The translations under genes were made by a program, and so were the position numbers. From JAHJUB01 sp041653615 [NCBI: Candidatus Ratteibacteria bacterium] (GTDB taxonomy: Bacteria; Ratteibacteria; UBA8468; MWAK01): a stretch of DNA of 49,670 bases. The stretch is from positions 1 through 49,670 of the forward strand of contig JBAZEZ010000011.1 of the NCBI GenBank assembly GCA_041653615.1. Reading direction: 5' to 3'. Below, one piece after another: positions 25,811 through 34,444 of this stretch. Each line of letters opens with the position of its first letter. Within the stretch, counting starts at the first letter, position 1. The notes beneath the pieces are model-generated. The model saw nothing but the letters and a program-made list of their open reading frames with translations. It had not been told where the DNA came from and ran no database searches.

Positions 25811-26011
25811 ATGGGGAAAAAATGCGCTGTTTGCGGAAAATGCCGGAAACCCGGAATGTTGTTAAGCCACTCCCACCATCGGACTAAAAGGTTTTTTGGG
25901 GCTAACCTTCAGAAAGTTCGGACCACGATTGGCCGGATACTGGTCTGTACCGGCTGTCTGAAAAGCGGCAAGGTAATCAAACCCATCGCACCTCTGGAAA
26001 AATCCGCCTGA
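25811..26011 (+). CDS. rpmB: large ribosomal subunit protein bL28
   Basis: 66 residues: [10 protein letters not shown] at the start, [20 protein letters not shown] in the middle and [13 protein letters not shown] near the end, the standard bL28 layout. The two CxxC pairs (CAVC and CTGC) identify the zinc-binding form. The ATG at 25811 is preferred over an upstream ATT/ATG reading because the family begins here and because the promoter places the mRNA start just ahead of it. It is convergent with recJ, 27 bp away. Confidence 0.93.
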   Translation: MGKKCAVCGKCRKPGMLLSHSHHRTKRFFGANLQKVRTTIGRILVCTGCLKSGKVIKPIAPLEKSA

Positions 26012-26038
26012 AAAAAATTAGCGACAAACTCGTCTGGA

Positions 26039-27766
26039 TTACGGTTGGCCAATGCTTTTCCGTAAACTCTTAATCTCCAGTTCCACGCAATTGATTCCAT
26101 CCTCTCCGGATAATTTGGGAGTATACGCAACATCCACCAGAAGACCGGCCGGTAAAGACGGCTGTAGTTTTGCCAGACCGAAACCAATCGCCTGCCGGAA
26201 CGTCCGGCCGTGCTTCAACCATAATTTTAAGTGATTTCTGCCCACCACCCGGCTGTACTTCTGTACCTCCAAACCAAGACTGGCCAGAACCGGAGCCGGA
26301 TTCTCCTGACCATGGGGAGCAAGCGATTCAACATCCCGGACAACGTCCGGCGTCAACTCCTCAAGTTCAAGCCGCGCTTCAATCCTGATGCGTTCCTCTA
26401 ATTCCTCAACCTTTAACCGTTTTTCCGCCAATACCTCCATCTTCCGCCGGAATTCATCCAACCGGTCCGGTATAATCCCGACGCCCACCGCTTTCTGGTG
26501 CCCGCCGAAAGAAGTCAGGAGAGAACGACAGGATTCAACCGCCTCAAAAAGATGGAAACCCGGAATGGAACGGCCGCTTCCTTTAGCCAGATGCGGCGTG
26601 ATTCCAAAAATAATAGCCGGCCGGTGGTAACGGTCGGCAATCTTTCCGGCAACGATACCAACCACGCCCGGATGCCAATCCTCGTTTCCCAAAATAATTA
26701 TGGAACGCTCGCTCAAATTTTGCTCTTCAATTTCGCGGCAAACCGCTTCCAACACTTTTTGTTCCAATTTTTGCCGTTTCCGATTGCCCTGCTCCAGCAT
26801 TTCCGCGCTGGCCGCTCGCTCCGAATCGCTCTCGGTCAAAAATAATTGAAGAGCCAAATCAGCGCTGGAAAGACGGCCGGCCGCGTTAATTCTCGGACCG
26901 ATAATCCAACCTACTGTTTGTGTGTCGACGCGGCCCGGCTTGACTCCGGCCTGGCGGAAAAGTTCGCGGAAAGCGGGACGGGGCGAATGACGAAGTATTT
27001 CTAAACCCAGCCGGGTGAGGATACGGCTTTCTCCCCGAAGCGGCGACAGGTCCGCGATGGTACCGGTGGCAACCAGGTCAAGGTAGTTTCTCCCCACCTG
27101 GTCCTCGGAAAAATGAAGCCGGTTCCCTTTCTGCGACAAGGCAACCGCCCGGGCCAGTTCAAAAGCCACCCCTACGCCGGAAAGACTTTTGAATTCCTCT
27201 TTTCGACCCAGGTGAGGATTTACCAACGGCACGCCCTTTGGAACCTGGCCGGCCGGCAGATGGTGGTCGGTAATAATAATGTCAAGATTGATTTCTTTTG
27301 CCTTTTTAACTACGGCCGCCGCGCCGATTCCGCAGTCAACCGAAATTACCAAACCCACTCCGCTATTCTTTTTGGCTTCCCGCAGAGGATTAAAGTGCAG
27401 ACCGTAACCTTCTTCAACCCGGTGGGGAATAAAAGTAACAACCGGCAGGCCCGCTTCGCGTAAAAAGAGAGTCAACAGCGCGGTGGCCGTTACGCCGTCC
27501 GCGTCGTAATCGCCGTAAACCAGAATCGGTTCCTTATTTTTTAGAGCCTTTCCGACCCGCGCCGCGGCCGCTTCCATTCCGGGCAAATCAAATGGGTCGG
27601 AAAGATTATCGAAATCCGGATTGAGGAATGTTTCTCCTTCCCGTTCATTGCTGATACCGCGGTTTACTAGCAGCGAGGCTAAAAGAGGCGAGATGGCCAG
27701 TTTTTCGGCCAGATTTGATTTAAGGTCCGCGGACGGCGCAACAAATTCCCAGACCTTATTGTCCAT
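26039..27766 (-). CDS. recJ: single-stranded-DNA-specific exonuclease RecJ
   Basis: 575 residues from the ATG at 27766. DHH phosphoesterase motifs are clear: VYGDYDADGVTATALL (motif I), SVDCGIG, IITDHHLPAG (DHH), and the DHHA1-domain motif with FGGHQKAVGVGI. The C-terminal OB-like segment (LAPHGQENPAPVLASLGLEV) is also present. It is a 5'-3' ssDNA exonuclease for recombination and mismatch repair. The length matches the family. The start overlaps the end of the glutaredoxin-like gene by 11 bases, suggesting one minus-strand operon. Confidence 0.95.
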   Translation of the reverse strand: MDNKVWEFVAPSADLKSNLAEKLAISPLLASLLVNRGISNEREGETFLNPDFDNLSDPFDLPGMEAAAARVGKALKNKEPILVYGDYDADGVTATALLTLFLREAGLPVVTFIPHRVEEGYGLHFNPLREAKKNSGVGLVISVDCGIGAAAVVKKAKEINLDIIITDHHLPAGQVPKGVPLVNPHLGRKEEFKSLSGVGVAFELARAVALSQKGNRLHFSEDQVGRNYLDLVATGTIADLSPLRGESRILTRLGLEILRHSPRPAFRELFRQAGVKPGRVDTQTVGWIIGPRINAAGRLSSADLALQLFLTESDSERAASAEMLEQGNRKRQKLEQKVLEAVCREIEEQNLSERSIIILGNEDWHPGVVGIVAGKIADRYHRPAIIFGITPHLAKGSGRSIPGFHLFEAVESCRSLLTSFGGHQKAVGVGIIPDRLDEFRRKMEVLAEKRLKVEELEERIRIEARLELEELTPDVVRDVESLAPHGQENPAPVLASLGLEVQKYSRVVGRNHLKLWLKHGRTFRQAIGFGLAKLQPSLPAGLLVDVAYTPKLSGEDGINCVELEIKSLRKSIGQP

Positions 27767-28001
27767 CAAACATCTTTTGTAAATCTTCCGAAGTTATATC
27801 CGAAGGGTTAATCTCCTCGAAACGTTTTTCACCGATAAGGAGCGCGGGGATACGGCCGATATTATGGTAAGCCATTTCGACCATACCGTCGGTGGTTCCG
27901 ATGTCATAATAAGTAAAAGGAGCGGCAAGATGGGTGAGTTTCCGCTTCCATCCTTCACAGAGCGCGCAGCCTTCTTTTCCGAATAAAAGAACCTTTTTCA
28001 T
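27756..28001 (-). CDS. glutaredoxin/thioredoxin-fold small protein
   Basis: 81 residues from the ATG at 28001 (GGAAG 8 bases upstream), beginning [23 protein letters not shown] redox CALC motif sits after the first strand, and the cis-Pro region reads IGRIPALLI. The fold is glutaredoxin-like; whether it reduces disulphides or acts as a thiol carrier cannot be told. Its 5' end overlaps the dCMP deaminase gene by 47 bases, and its 3' end overlaps recJ. Confidence 0.8.
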   Translation of the reverse strand: MKKVLLFGKEGCALCEGWKRKLTHLAAPFTYYDIGTTDGMVEMAYHNIGRIPALLIGEKRFEEINPSDITSEDLQKMFDGQ

Positions 28002-28452
28002 CTTTTTTCTTCCGTTCAACGGTTATCCCGGCTTCGGCTAATATGCTCCGGGCGAATTCGTCCGGGTAATCGCCGGCAATCACAATCCGGTCGACCTTGC
28101 AGTTAATAAGCATCTTGGCGCAGGTGATACAGGGCTGACAGGTAACATAAAGAACCGCTCCGGTAATCGGTATACCGTAAAGAGCCGCCTGGATTATAGC
28201 ATTCTGCTCCGCGTGCAATCCCCGGCATAATTCCTGCCGTTCCCCGGAAGGAATCCCGCGGTCCTCACGCAAACACCCGATATCCAGGCAATGCTTAAGA
28301 TTGGCCGGAGCGCCGTTGTAGCCGGTCGTCAAAATGCGCTTGTCACGCACCAGGACCGCGCCTACCTGACGCCGACGACAGGTGGAACGAGTGGCAACCA
28401 AATCGGCAATCTTCAAAAAATAACTGTCCCAGTCCGGTCGTTTTTCCTGCAT
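27955..28452 (-). CDS. comEB: dCMP deaminase family protein (ComEB-like)
   Basis: 165 residues of the zinc-dependent cytidine/dCMP deaminase fold: [13 protein letters not shown] with the zinc His and catalytic Glu, then [12 protein letters not shown] with the two zinc Cys. The N-terminal [25 protein letters not shown] and [22 protein letters not shown] are typical. It converts dCMP to dUMP for thymidylate synthesis. Its 5' end is duplicated beyond the neighbouring repeat (28590-28608), a footprint of an insertion just upstream. Confidence 0.92.
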   Translation of the reverse strand: MQEKRPDWDSYFLKIADLVATRSTCRRRQVGAVLVRDKRILTTGYNGAPANLKHCLDIGCLREDRGIPSGERQELCRGLHAEQNAIIQAALYGIPITGAVLYVTCQPCITCAKMLINCKVDRIVIAGDYPDEFARSILAEAGITVERKKKDEKGSFIRKRRLRAL

Positions 28453-28455
28453 TTA
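28437..28455 (+). repeat. 19-bp direct repeat, gene-side copy (contains the comEB start)
   Basis: GTCGTTTTTCCTGCATTTA. It matches 28590-28608 at 18 of 19 positions and flanks repeat copy F. The complement includes the comEB ATG. Confidence 0.75.
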
Positions 28456-28473
28456 ATCTAACTCATTTCAATA

Positions 28474-28576
28474 GGACGCAGATTACCGCAGATACAGATT
28501 TAAAGATTACTTTAAAGAAGTATTCTGAAAATTATCTTTAATCTTTATCCCGTAGTTTCTGCGTATATCTGCGTCC
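28474..28576 (+). mobile_element. GGACGCAG palindromic repeat, copy F
   Basis: Starts GGACGCAGATTACCGCAGAT and ends CGTATATCTGCGTCC, extended to ATAGGACGC/GCGTCCTAT. It is shorter inside than the other copies. It lies between comEB and the membrane-protein gene. Confidence 0.88.
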
Positions 28577-28589
28577 TATTCAGCCGTTT

Positions 28590-28608
28590 GTCATTTTTCC
28601 TGCATTTA
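28590..28608 (+). repeat. 19-bp direct repeat, orphan copy of the comEB start
   Basis: GTCATTTTTCCTGCATTTA. On the minus strand this reads ATG CAG GAA AAA TGA, an abortive copy of the first comEB codons ending in a stop. Confidence 0.75.
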
Positions 28609-28612
28609 TTCT

Positions 28613-29281
28613 TTATTTTTTCAGATTCTGGAAATACCCCTCCAGCCATCCCTTAATTAAATCCTTGGAACCCAGCGCGAACGCCAAAGCCGCGCCGAAA
28701 CAGAAAGCGGCCAGTATGATATTGAAAGCGCTGGCAATAAAAGGAGCGGCGATCCCGACTATCTGCAGAGCCAGAACCGTACCGAAGATGATAATTCCCA
28801 CTTCGGTCAGTTTGGCTAGAAAACCGGTGCTTCCGATGCCGGCATTGGCCACGGAAGTTTGAACCACTCCCTTAAAAAACCTGCCCAGGAACATGGACAG
28901 GATGAAAATAATTATACCCAGCACAAATTTGGGAATAAATTCCAGAAGCTGGCCGATAACGCTGGGGGGAATATCGATGTGGCCCGCAATCAGCGCGACA
29001 AAAATTACCACTAAAAGCATTATCCAGTAAACAGCGGTACCGAGCAATTCCGACACCGGTTTGGTAATGTTACCTTTTCCCAAAACACTCTTAAATCCGG
29101 AATCCTCCACTAATTTATCAATCTTTATTCCCTTTAATATCTTGGTAATTAAAAAACATAGAAGTTTGGCTATCAACCAACCGACAAGAAAAACCAACAG
29201 CGCCGTAATCACCGTGGACAAACCGGACCAAAATCTTTGCAGCATTTCCGTCGCCGGCATAAAAAGATTCCCTGTTCCCAT
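28613..29281 (-). CDS. conserved-TM-helix membrane protein (CmpX/mechanosensitive-channel-like)
   Basis: 222 residues from the ATG at 29281, which has a perfect AAAGGAGG upstream; a longer frame to 29470 carries non-membrane, unconvincing sequence. Five or so helices are evident. The repeated unit is an amphipathic helix plus TM segment (TVITALLVFLVGWLIAKLLCFL and KFVLGIIIFILSMFLGRFFKGVV), as in the conserved TM-helix family found with MscS-like channels. It lacks the MscS beta domain. It may form an osmotic or regulatory membrane complex; the role is unproven. Confidence 0.75.
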   Translation of the reverse strand: MGTGNLFMPATEMLQRFWSGLSTVITALLVFLVGWLIAKLLCFLITKILKGIKIDKLVEDSGFKSVLGKGNITKPVSELLGTAVYWIMLLVVIFVALIAGHIDIPPSVIGQLLEFIPKFVLGIIIFILSMFLGRFFKGVVQTSVANAGIGSTGFLAKLTEVGIIIFGTVLALQIVGIAAPFIASAFNIILAAFCFGAALAFALGSKDLIKGWLEGYFQNLKK

Positions 29282-29458
29282 ACTTCCTCCTTTGGTCACC
29301 GAAACACGGACACATGGAGCGGCAAAGCCGCTGAAACCAAGGTGTCCAGAATGTAAAGGTGACCTTTGGTCGCCCCCGTCGCCCATAGAGGCAACTCCTT
29401 CTTCATGTTCTATTTTAGCAGGATAAAAACCGATAGTCAAATGACAACCATTCCTTTT

Positions 29459-29488
29459 TTGACTCAACACATAATATCATGATAAAAT
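29459..29488 (+). promoter_or_regulatory. promoter for hppA
   Basis: TTGACT (29459-29464), an 18-nt spacer and TAAAAT (29483-29488), about 72 bp upstream of the hppA ATG. Confidence 0.6.
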
Positions 29489-29559
29489 AAAAGGGTTTTT
29501 ACTTTAATCTTTCGATAGAAATAACAACATATTTTTATTACTAAAAAGGAGCGGAAACT

Positions 29560-31599
29560 ATGTTCATTTTAATTATCGCTGCCAGCCTGTTCGGTCTGTT
29601 AGTAGCTTACCTTCTCGCACGGCACGTTCTCAGTCAGGAAATGGGCAACCCCCAGATGCAGGCAATCTCCGAACACATCCGGGAAGGCGCGATGGCATTC
29701 TTAAAACGCCAATACGGCACGATTGCCGCGTTAACCGCGGTACTTGCCGTTATCATCTTTCTCATCTACGCGTTAAGCGGAAAGGTCTCCTACGGCTGGC
29801 ACACCGCTTTCGCTTTTATCCTGGGAGCGCTCTGTTCCTCCGTCGCGGGTTTTGTCGGAATGTATATTTCGGTCCGGGCGAATATCCGGACCGCCGCGGC
29901 CGTGGGTAAAAGCATCAACAAAGCCCTCCAGATCGCCCTGAGAGGCGGCGCGGTTTCCGGAATCCTGGTCGTCGCCCTTTCCCTGTTGGGCGTATCCGGA
30001 ATCTTTGCTCTCTTCGGCGGCCTCGGCAATCCCCAGGAAGTTCCGCTCCTGATAGTCGGTTTCGCTTTCGGCGCTTCGTTCGTGGCGCTCTTTGCCCAAT
30101 TGGGCGGCGGAATCTTTACCAAAGCCGCGGACGTCGGCGCCGACTTGGTCGGCAAGGTTGAAGCCGGCATCCCGGAAGACGACCCGAGAAACCCGGCGGT
30201 CATCGCCGACCTGGTCGGAGACAACGTCGGAGACTGCGCCGGACGCGGCGCCGACCTCTTTGAATCAACCGTCGCGGAAAATATCGGCGCGATGATTCTG
30301 GGCATCCCGCTCTACCCTGTCTTCGGAATCAAGGGCATCCTTTTTCCCCTGGCGGCACGCGCGTTGGGCCTAATCGCTTCCATCGTCGGCATCATATCGG
30401 TTAAAATCAGCGAGGATGAAGACCCGATGAAAGGCCTGAACCGCGGCTACTTCCTGACAACTATCCTGGCCGGCATCGGTCTCTGGATAGCCACCTACGC
30501 GCTTCTGCACGATTACTGGACCTGGTTTTTCCTGTGCGGCGTCATCGGAATCCTGGCCAGCCTTGCCTTTGTTTACATTACCCAGTACTATACCGAATAT
30601 AAATACCGTCCGGTCAAAGAGATTGCCCAAGCTTCCGAAACCGGAGCCGCCACAAACATCATCGCCGGTTTTTCGGTCGGCCTGGAAAGCGCCGGCATGC
30701 CGGCAATTGTAATCTCCGTCGCCCTGTTAAGTTCATACTATTTCGGCAAGATTACCGGCCTACCCAACGGCGGTCTTTACGGAACCGCAGTTGCCACCAT
30801 GGGAATGCTGGCGCCCTGCGCCTTCATCCTGGCCATGGATACTTTTGGTCCCATCGCCGATAATGCCGGCGGCATCGTGGAGATGTCGCACGGCGCGGAA
30901 GAGACCAGAGGCAGAGCGGACCGGCTTGACGCGGTCGGCAACACCACCAAAGCGCTCACCAAGGGCTACGCGGTCGGTTCGGCTGCCCTGGCGGCTTTTC
31001 TGCTCTTCTCCGCTTATATGGCAGAAGTTAAAATATCGATCATTGACCTGGCGAAACCGGTCGTCTTTATCGGCGGTTTCCTGGGCGCGGTCCTGGTCTT
31101 CATCTTCTCGTCTTTTGCCATCCGCGCGGTCGGGCGCGCCGCTTTCTACATCATCAACGACGTGCGGCGTCAGTTTAAGGAAAAACCGGGTATTATGGCC
31201 GGAACGGAAAATCCGGACTACGCCCAGTCGGTTGACATTTGCACCCGGGGCGCCCTAAAGGAAATGGTGCTGCCCGGTGTTACCGCGGTCGTCGTACCGA
31301 TTGCCATCGGCTTTTTCCTGGGCGCGGAAGCGGTCGGCGCCACCCTGATGGTGGGCACGATTACCGGCGTCGTCATGGCACTCTTATTTAACAACGGCGG
31401 CGGCGCCTGGGACAACGCCAAAAAATTCATCGAATCCGGGGCGCACGGCGGTAAAGGTTCCTTCGCCCATAAAGCGGCTGTTTCCGGCGATACGGTCGGC
31501 GACCCCTTCAAAGACACCGCCGGACCGTCCCTGCACGTCCTGATAAAACTTCTCTCCACTTTGACCCTGGTTTTCGCCAAGTTATTTCGCGTCGTGTAA
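29560..31599 (+). CDS. hppA: K+-independent proton-pumping membrane pyrophosphatase
   Basis: 679 residues with about 16 helices. Pyrophosphate-binding segments are DVGADLVGKVEAGIPEDDPRNPAVIADLVGDNVGDCAGRGADLFES and the C-terminal Asp-rich SGDTVGDPFKDTAGPSLH. It couples PPi hydrolysis to cation export across the inner membrane. The subtype-defining site reads G-N-T-T-K464-A-L-T: Lys (not Ala) here, with Thr three residues later, is the pattern known for K+-independent enzymes, which pump protons. An AAAAGGAG ribosome site precedes the ATG. Confidence 0.95.
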   Translation: MFILIIAASLFGLLVAYLLARHVLSQEMGNPQMQAISEHIREGAMAFLKRQYGTIAALTAVLAVIIFLIYALSGKVSYGWHTAFAFILGALCSSVAGFVGMYISVRANIRTAAAVGKSINKALQIALRGGAVSGILVVALSLLGVSGIFALFGGLGNPQEVPLLIVGFAFGASFVALFAQLGGGIFTKAADVGADLVGKVEAGIPEDDPRNPAVIADLVGDNVGDCAGRGADLFESTVAENIGAMILGIPLYPVFGIKGILFPLAARALGLIASIVGIISVKISEDEDPMKGLNRGYFLTTILAGIGLWIATYALLHDYWTWFFLCGVIGILASLAFVYITQYYTEYKYRPVKEIAQASETGAATNIIAGFSVGLESAGMPAIVISVALLSSYYFGKITGLPNGGLYGTAVATMGMLAPCAFILAMDTFGPIADNAGGIVEMSHGAEETRGRADRLDAVGNTTKALTKGYAVGSAALAAFLLFSAYMAEVKISIIDLAKPVVFIGGFLGAVLVFIFSSFAIRAVGRAAFYIINDVRRQFKEKPGIMAGTENPDYAQSVDICTRGALKEMVLPGVTAVVVPIAIGFFLGAEAVGATLMVGTITGVVMALLFNNGGGAWDNAKKFIESGAHGGKGSFAHKAAVSGDTVGDPFKDTAGPSLHVLIKLLSTLTLVFAKLFRVV

Positions 31600-31882
31600 T
31601 CACCTTCGCTTCCCGGGTTCTGTAACAGCAGTTACGCGAGGTCGGACGTAGTAAATCCGGACCGAGTCAACACAACCACGCGGTTTAGTCTTTCTTCAAG
31701 CGAGGATTGTCTCTTTTGCAACACTTCGCGGAGCGACAGTGCAAAACAAGCAAAACGGCGGCATGAGTAGCCGGGGCTCACCCGAATCGTGGGTGAGAAC
31801 ACGGCGAGTCTTGTGCCGGAGTTGCGTAGATTTTACCTGGCGCGCAGTGTGTGCAGCAAAAGAGACAACCAAGCGCTACCTT
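31600..31882. other. gene-free leader of the pst operon with nested inverted repeats
   Basis: No convincing gene lies here; an open frame from 31739 into pstS lacks family-like sequence. A perfect 13-bp inverted repeat, TTGTCTCTTTTGC (31707-31719) and GCAAAAGAGACAA (31856-31868), bounds a GC-rich centre. That centre contains the hairpin CTCACCC-GAATCGT-GGGTGAG. A further imperfect stem, GGTCGGA ... TCCGGACC, lies at about 31650-31673. It could be another palindromic repeat family or a structured 5' leader. Confidence 0.5.
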
Positions 31883-32725
31883 ATGGGTTTCCGCTATCCG
31901 AAATTTCCGGTTCTTGCGCTTTTCACCGCCCTTATCTGCCTTTCTTTAAGTTCCTGCGGCCGAAATCATGCCGGGAAAATTATCCTGGCCGGTTCAACTT
32001 CGGTCCAACCCTTCGCGGAATTGTGGGCCGATGCCTACACCGCCAAACATCCGGGAGTCAAAATAACCGTCCAGGGCGGCGGTTCCAGCTCCGGAATTGA
32101 GTCGGCCCTAACCGGCACTTCGGATATCGGGACATCTTCGCGCGAACTTAAACCGGAAGAAGAATTTGGCGCCGGAGAAAAGGTAAAACTGCAAAAAGTA
32201 CCGGTTGCTTTTGACGGTATCGCCGTAATCGTCAACGTCAAGTCCCCTTTAACCAACATATCAAAAGAACAATTACGGGAACTATTTTCCGGGCATACCA
32301 ACCGGATTGACAACCGGCCGCTTACCGTCGTTACCCGCGAAGAAGGTTCCGGCACCAGGACCAGTTTTCAGGAGTCGGTAATGCGCTTACCGGACTCCAA
32401 AACAACCGAACGAATCTCCAATTCGGCGCTGGTTCAGGATTCCAACGGAGCCATCCGGGAAATAGTGGCCGAAGACCCGAACGCCATCGGCTATATCTCG
32501 CTGGGTTTGGTGGACAAAAGGGTCAAGACACTTTCCATCGACAACATCCCGCCGACCGTCGCGACGGTCAAAAACGAAAAATACAAAATTGTCCGGCGGT
32601 TCCTCTTCGTCCTGAAGAACCGAAACAATCCCTTGTCCGAGGATTTCATTAAATTCTGTCTTTCGCCGGAAGGACAAAACCTGATAGCCAAAAAAGGGTT
32701 AATTAAAATAAACGATACCCAATGA
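31883..32725 (+). CDS. pstS: phosphate ABC transporter substrate-binding lipoprotein
   Basis: 280 residues from the ATG at 31883, giving a lipoprotein signal peptide with the lipobox LSSC (MGFRYPKFPVLALFTALICLSLSSC). The mature part has the PstS core: IILAGSTSVQPFAELWADAY, VQGGGSSSGIESAL, GTSSREL, VAFDGIAVIVN and VVTREEGSGTRTSF, with Ser/Thr/Arg residues that bind phosphate. It delivers Pi to PstCA. It is the first gene of the pst operon and overlaps pstC closely. No Pho box could be recognised. Confidence 0.93.
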   Translation: MGFRYPKFPVLALFTALICLSLSSCGRNHAGKIILAGSTSVQPFAELWADAYTAKHPGVKITVQGGGSSSGIESALTGTSDIGTSSRELKPEEEFGAGEKVKLQKVPVAFDGIAVIVNVKSPLTNISKEQLRELFSGHTNRIDNRPLTVVTREEGSGTRTSFQESVMRLPDSKTTERISNSALVQDSNGAIREIVAEDPNAIGYISLGLVDKRVKTLSIDNIPPTVATVKNEKYKIVRRFLFVLKNRNNPLSEDFIKFCLSPEGQNLIAKKGLIKINDTQ

Positions 32726-32726
32726 A

Positions 32727-33599
32727 ATGAAACGAAACGTCGCCGGAAAAGTACTGCTGCTGATCGCTCTCTCTTCAATCGCCTCTCTGGCCGCCATAAC
32801 CTTTTTCATATTCAAGGAAGGCCTGCCTCTTATCTTTAAGGTCGGATTGGTTAAGTTCCTGACCGGCCGGGAATGGTCTCCTTCCAGCGGAGAGTTCGGA
32901 ATACTGCCGATGATTTTCTCTTCGGTCTGGATAACGCTGGGCGCTCTGGTCATCGGCGTTCCGACCGGAATCTCATGCGCCGTATTTTTAGCGGAAATTA
33001 TCGGAGACAAAACCAGGAAAATCCTGAAACCGGCCATTGAGCTTCTGGCCGGAATACCATCGGTAGTTTACGGATTTATCGGCGTGGTAATCCTGGTCCC
33101 GTTTATCCGTGAGACCTTCGGCGGCCCGGGCTTTTCCCTGCTGGCCGGAAGCATCATCCTGGGCATCATGATTCTGCCCACCATCATCAGCATCTCCACC
33201 GATTCGCTGAAAGCCGTCCCCAACTCTTTCCGCGAAGCTGCCATCTCCATGGGCGCGACCCGGTGGCAAACAACTATCTTCGTAACCTTGCGGGCGGCAC
33301 GTACCGGCATCCTGGCATCGGTAATCCTGGGAATGGGCCGCGCCATAGGCGAAACAATGGCCGTAATTATGGTGGCCGGAAACGCGCTTAACATTCCCCA
33401 CTCTCCCCTGGACCCGATCCGACCGCTCACCAGCAATATCGCCCTGGAGATGGGTTACGCCACCGGCGACCACCAGAAAGCACTCTTCGCCACCGGAATC
33501 GTACTCTTTGTTTTCATTATGATTCTAAACGTAACAGCCACCGGCGTTTCGCGGCTGGGGCTTAAAACAGAATCTCTTTCCGGAGGACGGGTTAAATGA
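32727..33599 (+). CDS. pstC: phosphate ABC transporter permease PstC
   Basis: 290 residues and six helices, of the PstC family: GREWSPSSGEFGILPMIFSSVWITLGAL, ELLAGIPSVVYGFIG, and the ATPase-coupling EAA loop FREAAISMGATRWQTTIFVTLRAA followed by GMGRAIGETMAVIMVAGN. It forms the inner-membrane channel with PstA. The start lies one base past the pstS stop, and the stop overlaps the pstA start (ATGA). Confidence 0.94.
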   Translation: MKRNVAGKVLLLIALSSIASLAAITFFIFKEGLPLIFKVGLVKFLTGREWSPSSGEFGILPMIFSSVWITLGALVIGVPTGISCAVFLAEIIGDKTRKILKPAIELLAGIPSVVYGFIGVVILVPFIRETFGGPGFSLLAGSIILGIMILPTIISISTDSLKAVPNSFREAAISMGATRWQTTIFVTLRAARTGILASVILGMGRAIGETMAVIMVAGNALNIPHSPLDPIRPLTSNIALEMGYATGDHQKALFATGIVLFVFIMILNVTATGVSRLGLKTESLSGGRVK

Positions 33600-34444
33600 A
33601 ATTTCCCAGGCGTAACCCGGTTACGACCCAGCGGCTGGCTGATACTTATTTCAGCATCATGGCTGTTCTGGTCCTTTTTATTCTCCTCTTTATTTTAGGT
33701 TTTATCCTGGTTAAGGGATTGCCGGTACTGAATTCCAAATTTATCTTCGGCCTGCCCCGGGAAATGGGAGAGGCCGGGGGAATCTTTCCAACCATCGTAG
33801 GAACGTTTCTGTTACCCCTGGTGGCCCTTGTCTTCGCCGTTCCGCTGGGCGTGGGAACCGCCATCTACCTGACCGAATACACCCGGGAGAACCGGTTGAC
33901 CGCGATAATCAGGTTCGGCGCCGAATGCCTGGCCGGAATTCCGTCCATTATCTTCGGTCTCTTCGGTTTTGTCCTCTTCGTGGTTGTGCTTAAAATGGGC
34001 TGGTCGCTCCTTTCCGGAGGGCTGACGCTGGCGGTGATGATACTGCCCACCATCATCCGAACCAGCGAGGAATCGATCAAAGCGGTCCCCCGGCATTACC
34101 GGGAAGTGGCTTTCTCGCTGGGCGCGAATAAATGGCAGGGGATAACCAGGGTTGTGCTGCCCTCCGCTCTTCCCGGCATCTTCACCGGCGTTATGCTCGC
34201 GCTCGGCCGCTCCATCGGCGAAACTGCCGCGGTAATCTTCACGGCCGGCTCTTCCCTGAAAATGCCTGCTTCGGTCCTGGATTCGGTGCGTACAATGTCG
34301 GTCCATTTTTACATTCTGGCCCGGGAAGGCATCAGCCTGAAAAACGCATACGGCACCGCGGCGCTCTTAGTCATCATAATTCTGGTCATCAACACCATCG
34401 CCTACTACACGATGCATAAATTCCTGGAAAAAACCCATGGATAA
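33596..34444 (+). CDS. pstA: phosphate ABC transporter permease PstA
   Basis: 282 residues with six helices: GGIFPTIVGTFLLPLVALVFAVPLGVGTAIYLTEY, CLAGIPSIIFGLFGF, the EAA coupling loop HYREVAFSLGANKWQGITRVVLPSALPG and ALGRSIGETAAVIFTAG. It is the second half of the Pi channel. It overlaps pstC by 4 bases and pstB1 by 8, which suggests tight co-translation. Confidence 0.94.
   Translation: MKFPRRNPVTTQRLADTYFSIMAVLVLFILLFILGFILVKGLPVLNSKFIFGLPREMGEAGGIFPTIVGTFLLPLVALVFAVPLGVGTAIYLTEYTRENRLTAIIRFGAECLAGIPSIIFGLFGFVLFVVVLKMGWSLLSGGLTLAVMILPTIIRTSEESIKAVPRHYREVAFSLGANKWQGITRVVLPSALPGIFTGVMLALGRSIGETAAVIFTAGSSLKMPASVLDSVRTMSVHFYILAREGISLKNAYGTAALLVIIILVINTIAYYTMHKFLEKTHG

Noticed and set aside
29282-29470. 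A 63-residue N-terminal extension of the membrane protein at 28613-29281.
   Set aside because: The sequence is not membrane-like or conserved in type, and a perfect AAAGGAGG sits at the internal ATG.
31739-31882. A 48-codon upstream extension of pstS.
   Set aside because: It lacks family similarity, overlaps the inverted-repeat leader and would bury the lipoprotein signal peptide that begins at 31883.
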